From positions 248,001-312,000 of the forward strand of contig NZ_CP089468.1 of the NCBI RefSeq assembly GCF_021233435.1: DNA of 64,000 bases, written 5' to 3'. Every line of letters begins with the position of its first letter. Position 1 is the stretch's first letter. The translations under genes were made by a program, and so were the position numbers. This document shows, in pieces, positions 33,935 to 43,694 of this stretch. The stretch is from Halobacterium noricense (GTDB lineage Archaea > Halobacteriota > Halobacteria > Halobacteriales > Halobacteriaceae). Below the pieces are notes generated by a model. It was not told where the DNA came from, did not search any database, and saw nothing but the letters and a program-made list of their open reading frames with translations.

Positions 33935-34438
33935 GTGCCCGAGCGCGCAGCGTTTCCCGGCCGCTTCCAGCCGTTCCACGTCGGCCACTACCGGACGGTC
34001 CGCCGGTACCGCCGCGAGTACGACCTCGTCCTCGCCATCGGCAGCCCGCAGAAAGCCCGGACGCCGCGCAACCCGCTCACCGCTGCCGAACGCGAACACG
34101 TAATTCGCGAGTGCTTCCCGGACCTCGACCTCGTGCGCGTCCGCGACGAGGACCGCGGGGAAGCCGGCTACCCAGACTGGGGCCAGCGCCTCGTCGCGCG
34201 CACGGACGCGGACGTCGTCGTCACGGGCAACGAGACGGTCGCCGACATCGTCCGCGAGTACACCGACGCGCGCGTCGAAGCCCAGCGCATGCACGAGCCC
34301 GGCCGCTACTCCGGCACCGAAATCCGCCGTCGCATCCGCGAGGGCGAGCCGTGGCGCGACCTCGTACCGGACTGCTGCGAGGACCGCGTCGCGACGTACG
34401 CGCCCGTTATCGCCGAGGCGGGCGAGAACGCCGAGTAG
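33935..34438 (+). CDS. nadM: Nicotinamide-nucleotide adenylyltransferase-like protein
   Basis: 167 residues from a GTG at 33935; the frame is open further left but the added sequence is not protein-like and no ATG fits. Nucleotidyltransferase motif PGRFQPFHVGHY at the N-terminus and GRYSGTEIRRRI near 130, the (H/T)xGH and ISSTxxR-type sites. It joins NMN and ATP to make NAD. NAD synthetase follows 38 bp downstream, so the two make a NAD-forming pair. The related cytidylyltransferases cannot be fully excluded. Confidence 0.75.
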   Translation: MPERAAFPGRFQPFHVGHYRTVRRYRREYDLVLAIGSPQKARTPRNPLTAAEREHVIRECFPDLDLVRVRDEDRGEAGYPDWGQRLVARTDADVVVTGNETVADIVREYTDARVEAQRMHEPGRYSGTEIRRRIREGEPWRDLVPDCCEDRVATYAPVIAEAGENAE

Positions 34439-34476
34439 CCACGTGCTTTTTGCCGGTGGCGGCCGCGCGTTCGTCC

Positions 34477-35253
34477 GTGACCGACTTCGACCTCGACCTC
34501 GCGGACGCCGCCGACGAGATTCGGTCGTTCCTCGCGAACTACCTCGACGCCGCGCCCGCGGACGGCTACGTCGTCGGCGTCAGCGGCGGCCTCGACTCCG
34601 TGCTCGCCACGCACCTCCTCACGGACGCCGTCGGCCCCGAGCGCGTCACCGGCCTCCTGCTGCCCGCCGACCCCAGCGACCCCGAGAACGTCGAGGACGC
34701 GCGCGACGTCTGCGAACGCCTCGGCGTCGACCACCGCGAGACCGACATCCAGCCCATCGTCGACGACGTCACCGCCGCCCGCGAGGACCTCTCGAAGACT
34801 ACTGTGGGTAACGTCCAGGCGCGCGTCCGGATGGTCCTGCTCTACCAAGCCGCCAACGACGAGGGCACGCTCGTCGTCGGCCCGAACAACCGCTCGGAAC
34901 TCCTCCTGGGCTACTTCACGAAGTACGGCGACGGCGCTGCCGACGTCGCGCCCCTCGCGGACGTCTACAAGACCGAGGCATACGACCTCGCCCGGGAGGT
35001 CGGCGTCAGCGAAGACATCGTCGCGAAGACGCCGACTGCCGAACTCTGGGAGGGCCAGACCGACCCCGGCGAGCTCGGCGAACCCTACGAGGTCATCGAC
35101 CCGATTCTGCACGCGTACGTCGACGAGGATCGCAACGTCGAGGAGACCGTCGAGGCCACCGGCGAGGACCGCGAGACGGTCGCGGAGTTCGTCGAACGGT
35201 ACGAGTCCTCGACGCACAAGCGCGAGCGCCCGCCCTCTCCGGGCATCCGGTAG
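34477..35253 (+). CDS. nadE: NAD synthetase (ammonia-dependent type)
   Basis: 258 residues from a GTG at 34477. ATP-pyrophosphatase P-loop VGVSGGLDSVLATHL near 30, KTTVGNVQARVRM near 108, GNNRSELLLGYFTKYGDGAADVAPL-type substrate site, and a C-terminal SSTHKR loop. No glutaminase domain, so it uses free ammonia or an unlinked partner. It catalyses the last step of NAD synthesis, consistent with nadM just upstream. Confidence 0.92.
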   Translation: MTDFDLDLADAADEIRSFLANYLDAAPADGYVVGVSGGLDSVLATHLLTDAVGPERVTGLLLPADPSDPENVEDARDVCERLGVDHRETDIQPIVDDVTAAREDLSKTTVGNVQARVRMVLLYQAANDEGTLVVGPNNRSELLLGYFTKYGDGAADVAPLADVYKTEAYDLAREVGVSEDIVAKTPTAELWEGQTDPGELGEPYEVIDPILHAYVDEDRNVEETVEATGEDRETVAEFVERYESSTHKRERPPSPGIR

Positions 35254-35307
35254 CCCGCCGGCTGCCCCATCCGCGCGCTTTTTCCCGTCGACCGCGTACC
35301 TGTCGCC

Positions 35308-36015
35308 GTGACCCGCGCGCTCTCGACCCCCGACGCCGACCGCGCCGCCGCCTTCGCCGCGGACGCTCGTAGCGACGGCCTCGCGGTGTCGCTCGTCGGC
35401 GAGTGCGCGACGGAATTCGAGGGACGCGCCGAGCGCAGCCTCCCCGCAGGCGTCCGGAGCGTCCTCTGGAAGCCCGACGACACCGTGCTCGTCCACGGCG
35501 CGACCGGCCGCGACCCCGACGCGTGGGCAACCGGCGGCAGCGTTGCCGTCGAAGCAAATCAGGGAACGCTCGAACTTCGCTGTGGGGACGGCGACGCCGC
35601 GGACGCGCTCACCGTCCGGTTCGAGTCGGTCCACCACGCTGCCGCGTTCGACCCCGCGGACGCCGACGCCGACGCCGAGGTCTCCGGCACCGAGTCCGAC
35701 CTCAAGGAGCGCGTGCTCGCCAACCCCGACCTCGTCGAACCCGGGTTTCAGCCGCGCAGCACGGAACGCGAGACGCCCGCCGGCCCCGTGGACGTCTACG
35801 GTCGCGGCCGCGACGGAGCCGTGGTCGTCGTCGAACTCAAAGCCCGCCGCGTCGGGCCGTCGGCCGCGTCGCAACTGGAACGCTACGTGAACGCGCTCCG
35901 CCGCGACCTCCACGCCGACGCCGACGTCCGCGGTGTGCTCGTCGCCCCAGAAATCACCGAGAAGACTCGCTACCTGCTCGCGGAGAACGGGCTCTCGTTC
36001 TCGCCCGTCGAGTAG
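35308..36015 (+). CDS. nucS: Mismatch-specific endonuclease NucS (EndoMS)
   Basis: 235 residues from a GTG at 35308. N-terminal DNA-binding beta domain, then a RecB-like nuclease domain: VDVYGRGRDGAVVVVELKARR near 162 supplies the Asp and Glu-x-Lys catalytic residues, and QLERYVNAL follows. NucS cuts both strands at mismatches and serves as a MutS-independent repair route in many archaea and actinobacteria. Its stop codon touches the stop of the convergent mutS gene with no base between. Confidence 0.9.
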   Translation: MTRALSTPDADRAAAFAADARSDGLAVSLVGECATEFEGRAERSLPAGVRSVLWKPDDTVLVHGATGRDPDAWATGGSVAVEANQGTLELRCGDGDAADALTVRFESVHHAAAFDPADADADAEVSGTESDLKERVLANPDLVEPGFQPRSTERETPAGPVDVYGRGRDGAVVVVELKARRVGPSAASQLERYVNALRRDLHADADVRGVLVAPEITEKTRYLLAENGLSFSPVE

Positions 36016-38733
36016 TCAGTCGAGGTCTCGTTTGAGGTCGTTCAGCACGTTCAACGCCTCCACGGGCGTGAGTTCCGCGACGTTCACGTCCCGGAGCGAA
36101 GACTCGACGGCCGACTCGTTGGCCTCGGCGTCCACTTCTGTCGCGCTCGTCTCAGTCTCCTCGTTCACGTCCGCGTCCCGTTCCGCGTGCTGCTCGTCCA
36201 CGTCTACCGCGTCGAGGAACTCGCGAGCGCGCTCGACGACCGTTTCCGGCACGCCCGCGGTCTGTGCGACCTCGATGCCGTACGAGGCCGTCGCGGGACC
36301 GTCCCGAACTTCGTGCTGGAACGTAATGCCGTCGTACTCGCGGCGCTCGCACGACGAACCCCCGCTCGTTTCACTCGCGGGGACCCCGTCCCCCGCGCGC
36401 GTCGCGCCGAAGTGGAGGTTCACGGCGTCCGCGAGGCGGTCGGCGTCCGCCGTGAGTTCGTGGTGGTGCGTCGCGAACAGCGTCGTCGCGCCGAGTTCGT
36501 CGTGGACGTACTCGGTGACGGCGCGCGCGATGGCGAGGCCGTCCGTCGTCGAGGTGCCGCGGCCGACCTCGTCCAGCAGGACGAGCGAGTTTTCGGTGGC
36601 CGCGCGCAGAATCGAGGAGAGCTCGGTCATCTCGACCATGAACGTCGAGCGCCCGCCCGCGATGTCGTCGCTCGCGCCCACGCGGGTGAAGATGCGGTCG
36701 ACGACGCGGAGTCGCGCGCTCGCCGCGGGAACGAAGCTCCCGGCCTGCGCGAGCAGCGAGACGAGCGCGACCTGGCGCATGTACGTCGACTTCCCGCTCA
36801 TGTTCGGCCCCGTGATGACCGCGACCCGCCGCTCGGGCGTGAGGTCCGTGTCGTTGGGCACGAACCCGGCTTCCGTGCGCTCCACGACCGGGTGACGGCC
36901 GCCCTCGATGTGGATGCCATCGCCGCCCATCTCGGGGCGCGCGTAGTCGTGGCTCGCGGCGACCGTTGCGAACGACGCGAGCGCGTCCACGGACGCGACC
37001 GCCGCTGCCGTCGCCTGCACGCGCTCGGCCTCCTCGGCGACCCGGCTCCGCACCTCGCGGAACAGGTCGTATTCGAGGTCCTGAGAGCGCTGCTCGGCGC
37101 GCACGATGTCGTCCTCGCGCTCCTTGAGTTCGGGCGTGACGAACCGCTCGGAGTTCTTCAGCGTCTGGCGGCGCTGGTAGTTGTCGGGGACGGCGTCGAG
37201 ATTCGGATTCGTCACCTCGATGTAGTAGCCGTGGACCGCGTTGTGGCCGACCTTCAGCGAGTCGACGCCCGTGCGCTCGCGCTCCTGTTGCTCCAACTCG
37301 TCTATCCAGCGCTTCCCCGAGCGCTCGGTCTCCCGGAGGCCGTCCAGCGCCTCGTCGTAGTCGTCCCGGATGACGCCGCCCTCCGTGAGTTCCTGGGGCG
37401 GGTCGGGGACGATGGCTCGCGAGAGCAAGTCCCGGATCTCCGGGAGGTCGTCGAGGCTCGCACGGAGCTCCCGGAGCTTCTCGCTATCTGCGTCCGCCAG
37501 CAGCCCGCGAATCTCGGGCACCACGTCGAGGGTGTCCTTCAGCGCGCGGAGGTCCCGGGCGTTCGCACGACCCCGCGACACGCGGGAAATCAGTCGTTCG
37601 ACGTCGTAGACGTCCCGCAGGTGCTCGTGGAGTTCCTCCCGCGTCAGGGGGTCCGCGAGCAGTTCGCCGACCGCCTCGTGGCGCGCCTCGATTTCGTCGG
37701 CGTCGGTCAACGGTCGGCGCAGCCAGTCCGTGAGCGTCCGCCGCCCGAGTGCGCACGCCGTCTCGTCGAGCACGTCCACGAGCGCCGTGCCCGCCGCGCC
37801 GTGGACGCTGCGCTGCTCGAACACTTCGAGGCTGCGCAGCGCCACTGCGTCCATCTGGAGGTGCTCGCGGGGGTCGTACCGCGTCAGGTGGTTCAGGTAG
37901 TCCAGCCGGTCGCCGTCTTCGCTTCCGCCGGACGCATCCGCGTCCGGACGACGTGTCGAGTCGCTACGCGACGCGACACCCCCGCGCGTGTACTCGGCGT
38001 AATCGAGGAGCGCGCCACAGGCTGCGACTTCGGCGTCGCCGGCGAGCGCGTCCACGCTCCCGAAGTACGCCTCCACGGTCGCCTCGGCGCGCTCGTCGTC
38101 GAACGCCGCGTCGTCGTACTCGGCGACGAACGTCCCGTCGTCGAAGCGCTCCGCTGCCACGCCGGGTCCGGTGACGAGTTCGGCGGGTGCGAATCGCCCG
38201 AGTTCGTCCCGCACGCGCGCCGCGTTCGGGAGGCTCGTCGCGTAGAAGTCGCCCGTCGAGACGTCCAGCAGCGCGAGGCCGAACCCACCATTTTCTGCTG
38301 CGGCGACCGTCGCGACGAAGTTGTTGTCGTCGCCCGCGAGCAGTTCGTCTTCGGTCAGCGTCCCCGGCGTCACGACCCGAGTGACCGCGCGCTCGACGAC
38401 CCCCGTGACCTCGTCGGGGTCCTCGACCTGGTCGGCGACCGCGACCCGGTAGCCCGCGTCCAGCAGGTCGTCGATGTACGGCTCCGCGTTGTCGATGGGC
38501 ACGCCCGCCATCGGATACTTGCCGGTCGAGTCCTCGCGTGCGGTCAGCGTAATCTCGCAGATGCGGGCGGCCGCCTCCGCCGCGTCACAGAAGAGTTCGT
38601 AGAAGTCCCCGACCTGGAAGAGCACGAGCGCGTCCTCGTAGCGCCGCGTGAGCTCGAAGTACTGGCTCATCATCGGCGTGAGGTCGCTCTCGTTGGCGGC
38701 CATCTGGTCGGGTGGCCCGAGCGCCGCGTCCAT
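36016..38733 (-). CDS. mutS: Second MutS mismatch recognition protein
   Basis: 905 residues from the ATG at 38733, whose start ([20 protein letters not shown]) fits this haloarchaeal MutS group. Mismatch-binding GDFYELF near 47, Walker [19 protein letters not shown], Walker [24 protein letters not shown]. Compared with the other MutS it has an acidic insert near 270 and an acidic tail. Haloarchaea often carry two MutS1-type genes; the division of labour is not settled. Confidence 0.93.
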   Translation of the reverse strand: MDAALGPPDQMAANESDLTPMMSQYFELTRRYEDALVLFQVGDFYELFCDAAEAAARICEITLTAREDSTGKYPMAGVPIDNAEPYIDDLLDAGYRVAVADQVEDPDEVTGVVERAVTRVVTPGTLTEDELLAGDDNNFVATVAAAENGGFGLALLDVSTGDFYATSLPNAARVRDELGRFAPAELVTGPGVAAERFDDGTFVAEYDDAAFDDERAEATVEAYFGSVDALAGDAEVAACGALLDYAEYTRGGVASRSDSTRRPDADASGGSEDGDRLDYLNHLTRYDPREHLQMDAVALRSLEVFEQRSVHGAAGTALVDVLDETACALGRRTLTDWLRRPLTDADEIEARHEAVGELLADPLTREELHEHLRDVYDVERLISRVSRGRANARDLRALKDTLDVVPEIRGLLADADSEKLRELRASLDDLPEIRDLLSRAIVPDPPQELTEGGVIRDDYDEALDGLRETERSGKRWIDELEQQERERTGVDSLKVGHNAVHGYYIEVTNPNLDAVPDNYQRRQTLKNSERFVTPELKEREDDIVRAEQRSQDLEYDLFREVRSRVAEEAERVQATAAAVASVDALASFATVAASHDYARPEMGGDGIHIEGGRHPVVERTEAGFVPNDTDLTPERRVAVITGPNMSGKSTYMRQVALVSLLAQAGSFVPAASARLRVVDRIFTRVGASDDIAGGRSTFMVEMTELSSILRAATENSLVLLDEVGRGTSTTDGLAIARAVTEYVHDELGATTLFATHHHELTADADRLADAVNLHFGATRAGDGVPASETSGGSSCERREYDGITFQHEVRDGPATASYGIEVAQTAGVPETVVERAREFLDAVDVDEQHAERDADVNEETETSATEVDAEANESAVESSLRDVNVAELTPVEALNVLNDLKRDLD

Positions 38734-38791
38734 GCACGAAGGCAACGGGGTGGCGGCTGTTATGCTCGTCGGTCAGTGCCCCTCGCTCGCG

Positions 38792-39223
38792 TCAGAGCAG
38801 GCCGGCGAGCACGAGCAGCGCGACGCTCACGACGGCCGCCGCACCGAACCACGGTGTCGCGCTGTCGGCAGCAGACTCGACGTCGTGGCCGGCAGTGAGG
38901 CGACTCGTCGCGACGTGCGCGAGCCCCGCGAGCACCAGCCAGAGGCCAGTCATCCCCACGACGAGGTGGCCGCGCGAGGAGCCCGCCAACGCCTCGAACG
39001 TGTAGAGGTTGCCGGCGAGGTGGCCGCCGGTCAACAGCATCGCGAGGACGCTGACGACGCTGAGTTTCGTGAAGCGGTCGGCAATCCACTCGACGGGCGC
39101 GGCGTCGAGCACGCCACGGCGGGCGGCGGGGACGACGAACAGCGCGACGGCGAGCGTGCTCCCGGTCCACGCCGCGCCGAAGACGACGTGGACGACTCGA
39201 GCGACGGTGATGTCGAAGCTCAT
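38792..39223 (-). CDS. Four-helix membrane protein (CopD-like)
   Basis: 143 residues from the ATG at 39223. Four hydrophobic helices at about 5-30, 50-70, 78-98 and 120-143; HVVFGAAWTGSTLAVALFVVP in the first and HLVVG further on resemble the CopD/DUF2269-type small membrane proteins. A role in haem or copper handling is possible but unproven. Between mutS and the HhH-MutS gene. Confidence 0.65.
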   Translation of the reverse strand: MSFDITVARVVHVVFGAAWTGSTLAVALFVVPAARRGVLDAAPVEWIADRFTKLSVVSVLAMLLTGGHLAGNLYTFEALAGSSRGHLVVGMTGLWLVLAGLAHVATSRLTAGHDVESAADSATPWFGAAAVVSVALLVLAGLL

Positions 39224-39337
39224 CGCTTCCGGATTCGCAGACTGGCGGGAAATAACGCGTCGGTCTCCGGCCGGCATCGTCCGCTGGGCGTCGGAATCCA
39301 CGTAACGCTTTACCCACGTGGTCGCCCACTCGCAGGT

Positions 39338-41077
39338 ATGCGATTAGAGGAGTACTGGGGGGTCGGCCCGAAGACCGCCGACAAACTGGAGACCGAACTC
39401 GGCGTCCCCAACGCCGTCGACGCCATCGAGTCCGCGAACGTCCGCGCGCTCGTCGATGCCGGCATCTCGCGGGGCCGCGCGACGCGCATCCTGCGGCGCG
39501 CGAACGGCGGCGAGGGGATGGACGCGCTCGCGACCGACGACGCCCGCGCCGTCTATAAGGAACTGGTCGCACTCGCCGCCGACTACGCCGTCACGCCCGG
39601 CGCAGCGGACAGAATCCGCGTACGGACGCCGCTGACCGACCGCGACGAGATGACCTCGCGCCTCGACGACGTGCAGGCCGCCCGCGAGACGTGGGCACGT
39701 CTCGACAGCGAGACCAAGCAAGCCGTCCTCGACACGTTCGACGCGCACGACGACGCAGGGGACACACAACGCGCGGCGGTCGAGACCGCGCTCGCCCTGC
39801 AGGCCGCCGTCAGCGACGACTCCGGCGTATTCGCGGCGGTCACGACGCTCGACCGCGACGCGCTCGAAGACGCTGCCGAAGCGCTCCGCCACCTCACTGG
39901 CGACGGTGTGGCGGCCGGCGCGGACGCGAAACTCGACCGGCTCCGGGAGCGCGCCAGCGACCTCGAACGCCTCGAACGCGACACGTTCGACGTGCTCGAA
40001 GACGTGCGCTCGCAGGGCGTCGAGGGCACCGACGAGTTCCGCGAAGCGTTCGTCCAGTACGTCGGCAGCGAGGCCGGCGTCGAACCGCGCCGCGTGCGGA
40101 ACGCCATGACCGCCGACGCCGCCGACGCCGCGGACTTCGTGAGTACGACGCTGCGCGCGCTCGCCGACGACGTCCGCGAGGACGAACAGGACCGCGAGAA
40201 CGAGGTCGCGGCGGAGCTTCGAGGAGCTATCTCGAACGCGCGCGAGGAGGTCGACGCCGCGGTGACGGCCGTCAGCGACCTCGCGGTCGACGTCTCGCTC
40301 GCCCGGTTCGCGGAAGCTCACGACCTCACGCGCCCCGAGTTCGTGGACGCGGACGCCATCGCCGTCGAGAACGCGCGCAACCTCTCGCTCGCAGCGGACG
40401 GCGGGGACGTCCAGCCGGTGACGTACGCGGTCGGGGACCACTCCCTCGACCCGCCGAACGGCGACCGCGTCACCGTGCTCACGGGCGCGAACTCCGGCGG
40501 GAAGACGACGCTGCTGGAGACGCTCTGTCAGGTCGCCGTGCTCGCCGCGATGGGGCTGCCGGTGCCCGCCGACCGCGCCGAACTCGGCCCCGTCGACGCA
40601 GTCGTCTTCCACCGCCGCCACGCCTCGTTCAACGCCGGCGTGCTGGAGGCGACGCTGAACTCCGTCGTGCCGCCGCTGGCCGAGGGCGACCGCACGCTCA
40701 TGCTCGTCGACGAGTTCGAGGCCATCACCGAACCCGGGAGCGCCGCCGACCTCCTCCACGGCCTCGTCACGCTCACCGTCGACGAGCAGGCGCTGGGGGT
40801 GTTCGTCACGCACCTCGCGGACGACCTCGAACCGCTCCCCGACGTCGCGCGGACCGACGGCATCTTCGCCGAAGGACTCAGTCAGGACCTCGACCTGCTC
40901 GTGGACTACCAGCCCCGCTTCGGCACCGTCGGAAAGTCCACGCCGGAGTTCATCGTCTCTCGGCTCGTCGCCGATGCCGGCGACCGCGCCGAGCGGGCCG
41001 GTTACGAGACGCTCGCTCGCGCCGTCGGCGAGGAAGCCGTCCAGCGCACGCTCGCGGACGCCGAGTGGTCCGAGTAA
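39338..41077 (+). CDS. Archaeal HhH-MutS protein (MutS5-like)
   Basis: 579 residues. It starts with a helix-hairpin-helix (EEYWGVGPKTADKLETELG), followed by coiled helices and a MutS-type ATPase: Walker A LTGANSGGKTTLLE near 388, NSVVPPLAEG, Walker B LMLVDEFEAITEPGS near 450, then FVTHL. It lacks the mismatch-binding GDFYE domain, so it is not a canonical MutS; similar archaeal proteins are thought to act on branched or recombining DNA. Its stop touches that of the next, convergent gene. Confidence 0.82.
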   Translation: MRLEEYWGVGPKTADKLETELGVPNAVDAIESANVRALVDAGISRGRATRILRRANGGEGMDALATDDARAVYKELVALAADYAVTPGAADRIRVRTPLTDRDEMTSRLDDVQAARETWARLDSETKQAVLDTFDAHDDAGDTQRAAVETALALQAAVSDDSGVFAAVTTLDRDALEDAAEALRHLTGDGVAAGADAKLDRLRERASDLERLERDTFDVLEDVRSQGVEGTDEFREAFVQYVGSEAGVEPRRVRNAMTADAADAADFVSTTLRALADDVREDEQDRENEVAAELRGAISNAREEVDAAVTAVSDLAVDVSLARFAEAHDLTRPEFVDADAIAVENARNLSLAADGGDVQPVTYAVGDHSLDPPNGDRVTVLTGANSGGKTTLLETLCQVAVLAAMGLPVPADRAELGPVDAVVFHRRHASFNAGVLEATLNSVVPPLAEGDRTLMLVDEFEAITEPGSAADLLHGLVTLTVDEQALGVFVTHLADDLEPLPDVARTDGIFAEGLSQDLDLLVDYQPRFGTVGKSTPEFIVSRLVADAGDRAERAGYETLARAVGEEAVQRTLADAEWSE

Positions 41078-41734
41078 TCAGATTCTGCCGGCCAGCGGCC
41101 CCACGTCGGCGTACTCGGCCTGCCAGTACCAGATGAGCGGGACGCCGACCGCGGTCGGCCACAGCCACGCGACGACCTCGGGAGCCATCGAGATGTTGAC
41201 GACGGACACCGCGGTGACCGTGGCGATGTACGCGCCGACCATCCGCGAGAGGTGGTCGACCAGCCACGTCCGATTCGTACCCCGCCAGTACGCGCGGAGG
41301 TCACTCGTTCCGAGCACGCCGCCGATGCCGCCGAAGACGACCATCACGACCCCGAACGAGTCCCCGCTAGCGACGACTATGGCCCCCCACGCGCCGAGCG
41401 TGACGCACGCGGCGACGACCGCGACTGCCGCGGCCCAATCCACCGTTTCGGGGCCGTCGCTCGGGTGTTCGCGGGCCAGTACGCGATACCCCGAGAACGC
41501 GAAGTAGCCGCTGAACACCGCGACCAGCAAGAGGAACGTGCGGAAGAACGTCGGATCGAGCGCGAACAGCGGGAGCACCGTCGCGACAACGACGGCCATC
41601 GCCGCGACGTAGACGCGTCCCGCGCGCCGATGGCGGCGACCGCCCTTCTCGGTCGCGAGGGCGACGCCGCCGGCGACCAGCGCGGCGACACCCGCAGCGA
41701 TGTGCGTCCAGAGCGCCGCCGTCTCCACCGTCAT
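41078..41734 (-). CDS. DUF2306-like membrane protein
   Basis: 218 residues from the ATG at 41734. Seven or so hydrophobic helices; LWTHIAAGVAALVAGGVAL near the start and a His/Arg-rich turn GGRRHRRAGRVYVAAM near 32 match DUF2306-type membrane proteins. Function unknown. AT-rich promoter sequence (TGATGAGTTATC) lies just upstream. It is convergent with the HhH-MutS gene. Confidence 0.72.
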   Translation of the reverse strand: MTVETAALWTHIAAGVAALVAGGVALATEKGGRRHRRAGRVYVAAMAVVVATVLPLFALDPTFFRTFLLLVAVFSGYFAFSGYRVLAREHPSDGPETVDWAAAVAVVAACVTLGAWGAIVVASGDSFGVVMVVFGGIGGVLGTSDLRAYWRGTNRTWLVDHLSRMVGAYIATVTAVSVVNISMAPEVVAWLWPTAVGVPLIWYWQAEYADVGPLAGRI

Positions 41735-41865
41735 CGTATCAACTGATGATGAGTTATCAACATAAACGTTCCTGCGGCGGTCCCGACATCGAGCAGGAAC
41801 TGTTAGAGGAGGACTGACGGCGCTGTCGCTGGGCGGCGAGAAAAAACGGGAAAGAAGTTGTCGCG

Positions 41866-42456
41866 TTACGACTTCCGGCGCTTGCCGGCGTTCGTGCTCG
41901 GGCGCAGGTGCTCGGTGCCCTTGCCACGGTTCTGGAGGCCGCGGGCGCGCTGCCCGGCGCTGGTCTTCCCGTGGAAGACGCGACCCTGCTGGCTCTCGTT
42001 GCAGATCCAGTTGAGGTCGTCGTCGTTCTCGATTGCGCCGTGCTCGGGGTCCAGGAGAATCGCTTCGAACCACTTCTGCGAGCCGTCCTCGCCGACCCAG
42101 TAGGAGTTCAGCACGCGGAGGTTGACGTACTTCTTCGACGCACGCTCCTCGGCGATGCTCTGGAGGTTCTTCGCGCGACCGATGCGGTTGACGCCCTGCC
42201 GCTTCGTGCGGCGGCCAGCCTTGAACCGGGACTTCCGGGCGGTACCCTTCCGGACGCTGACGCGCGCCACGACGACGCCCTGCTTGGCCTTGTAGCCGAG
42301 TTCGCGGGCCTTGTCGAGGCGGGTCGGGTGGTCGACGCGGACGATGGCGCCCTGTTTGCGCCAGTCCTGCTTGCGCTGCCACTGGAGCTCGGCGAGCTTC
42401 CCGTCGTCGGGGTCCCGCCAGGCTTCCTTGATGTGGGAGTAGAAGCTTCGTGTCAT
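41866..42456 (-). CDS. rpl15e: Ribosomal protein L15e
   Basis: 196 residues from the ATG at 42456. Typical L15e start MTRSFYSHIKEAWRDP, basic core (VRVDHPTRLDKARELGYKAK), RRTKRQGVNRI and HGKTSAGQRARGLQNRGKG near the end. A large-subunit protein shared by archaea and eukaryotes. Length matches the family. Confidence 0.95.
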   Translation of the reverse strand: MTRSFYSHIKEAWRDPDDGKLAELQWQRKQDWRKQGAIVRVDHPTRLDKARELGYKAKQGVVVARVSVRKGTARKSRFKAGRRTKRQGVNRIGRAKNLQSIAEERASKKYVNLRVLNSYWVGEDGSQKWFEAILLDPEHGAIENDDDLNWICNESQQGRVFHGKTSAGQRARGLQNRGKGTEHLRPSTNAGKRRKS

Positions 42457-42646
42457 GTGTTGTCCGCGGGCGTTGGGTGGTTCAACCGTCGCCTCGCGGC
42501 TGACGCCGCTCGGCCGAAACGAGGTCCGATGGACCTCGCAGGTCACATTCCGTCCTGACTCCCGTCAGGAGCCCGCTGGAGCCCGCTCGCCAGCGAGTTA
42601 CCCGAGTTTCGTCGTGGCGGGGGTTAAGAACTTCGAATCCCCGCGG

Positions 42647-43615
42647 TCACTCGACGTCGGACGCCAGGTCGGCGTGCTCGAAGCGCAGCCCGGGGCCGTC
42701 CGGCCGTTCGACGAGCGTCGCGCCGTCGAAGTCCTCGGGCACCGAGAACACGACGAGCATCCGGCCGGACTCGCCGGGCGCGGCGGTCACCGCCGACAGT
42801 TGCTGCCGGAACTGCTGGCTGGCGTTCTCGAAGCGCTGGTGGCCGTAGTTCGTTCCGTTCACCGACAGTGCGAAGTTCTGGTTCCGCACAACGACCTGCG
42901 AGTCGCCCGCGGTCACGTTCAACTGGACGACGACGAACGTCTCCCCCTCGTTTGGCTGGTAGGTGTTGTTCGCGGTCTGGATCTCGTCCTGTACGCGAGC
43001 GTCCCACTCCGCGGTCGCGGTGGTGTTCTCCCCGGCAGCCATCGAGAACGCCGTGAACGCCGGCCCCGCGTCGCCGCCACCGCCGCCGACGAACGGCACG
43101 AAGCTCAGGACGGTCCCGCCCGCGAACACGGCCGCCAGAATCACCACCACTGCCACTGCGATTGGGACGACCGGGATGCCGCTGGGCACGCCGCCCGGCG
43201 GGCTCGGCACGTTGTCGAGCAGCGACCCGTCGTCGCTCCCAGTGAACTGTTCGACGAGGCCCTCGGCACCCTCGTCGCGGACCGACGACGCGAGCTCGTT
43301 CGGGTCGAGGAGGTGGACGTCGCCCGCGTCCGCGGCACTCCGCGCGCCGGTCGTGAACCGGCCGCGGGTCGCCATCACGCGCACGTCGACGCCCTTCTTG
43401 TCGCAGAACGCCGCGAAGTCCTCGACCTCGGAGGCACCGATTTCCGTGTCGGTGTCCGGTCGGACGCCGATGAGCCCACGTTTGCCGCTGTCCTTGTCGC
43501 CGCCGACGAGGTACGTGCCGTCGTCGTTCTCCGTGACCGACGTCGACCATCCCTTCTCCTCCCAGAACGCTGCGAGGAAGTGCGGGAACTCCGACGCCGC
43601 CATCTCGTCGAACAT
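42647..43615 (-). CDS. Mrr-like domain fused to membrane helix and DUF4352-like ectodomain
   Basis: 322 residues from the ATG at 43615. N-terminal 110 residues resemble the restriction endonuclease-like Mrr fold (FPHFLAAFWEEKGWSTSV, VMATRGRFTTGARSAA, VHLLDPNELA), but where Mrr enzymes have a Q-x-K it reads LIGVRPD, so catalysis is doubtful. A helix (about 150-172) follows, then an extracellular beta domain like DUF4352 (NEGETFVVVQLNVTAGDS). It therefore links a cytoplasmic nuclease-like sensor to an exterior domain. Neighbours are L15e and a surface protein. Confidence 0.7.
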   Translation of the reverse strand: MFDEMAASEFPHFLAAFWEEKGWSTSVTENDDGTYLVGGDKDSGKRGLIGVRPDTDTEIGASEVEDFAAFCDKKGVDVRVMATRGRFTTGARSAADAGDVHLLDPNELASSVRDEGAEGLVEQFTGSDDGSLLDNVPSPPGGVPSGIPVVPIAVAVVVILAAVFAGGTVLSFVPFVGGGGGDAGPAFTAFSMAAGENTTATAEWDARVQDEIQTANNTYQPNEGETFVVVQLNVTAGDSQVVVRNQNFALSVNGTNYGHQRFENASQQFRQQLSAVTAAPGESGRMLVVFSVPEDFDGATLVERPDGPGLRFEHADLASDVE

Positions 43616-43694
43616 CACGCGGCCCTCCCGGCCGGACGCGTACTCTGTCCCGTCATGCAGTCCTCAGGTGTATCGTAATCACCACAGCGCCCCC

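Noticed and set aside
33716-33935. N-terminal extension of nadM from the ATG at 33716
   Set aside because: The added 73 residues are Pro/Arg/Ser-rich without any domain, and the family starts at the GRFQP motif; the GTG at 33935 fits better.
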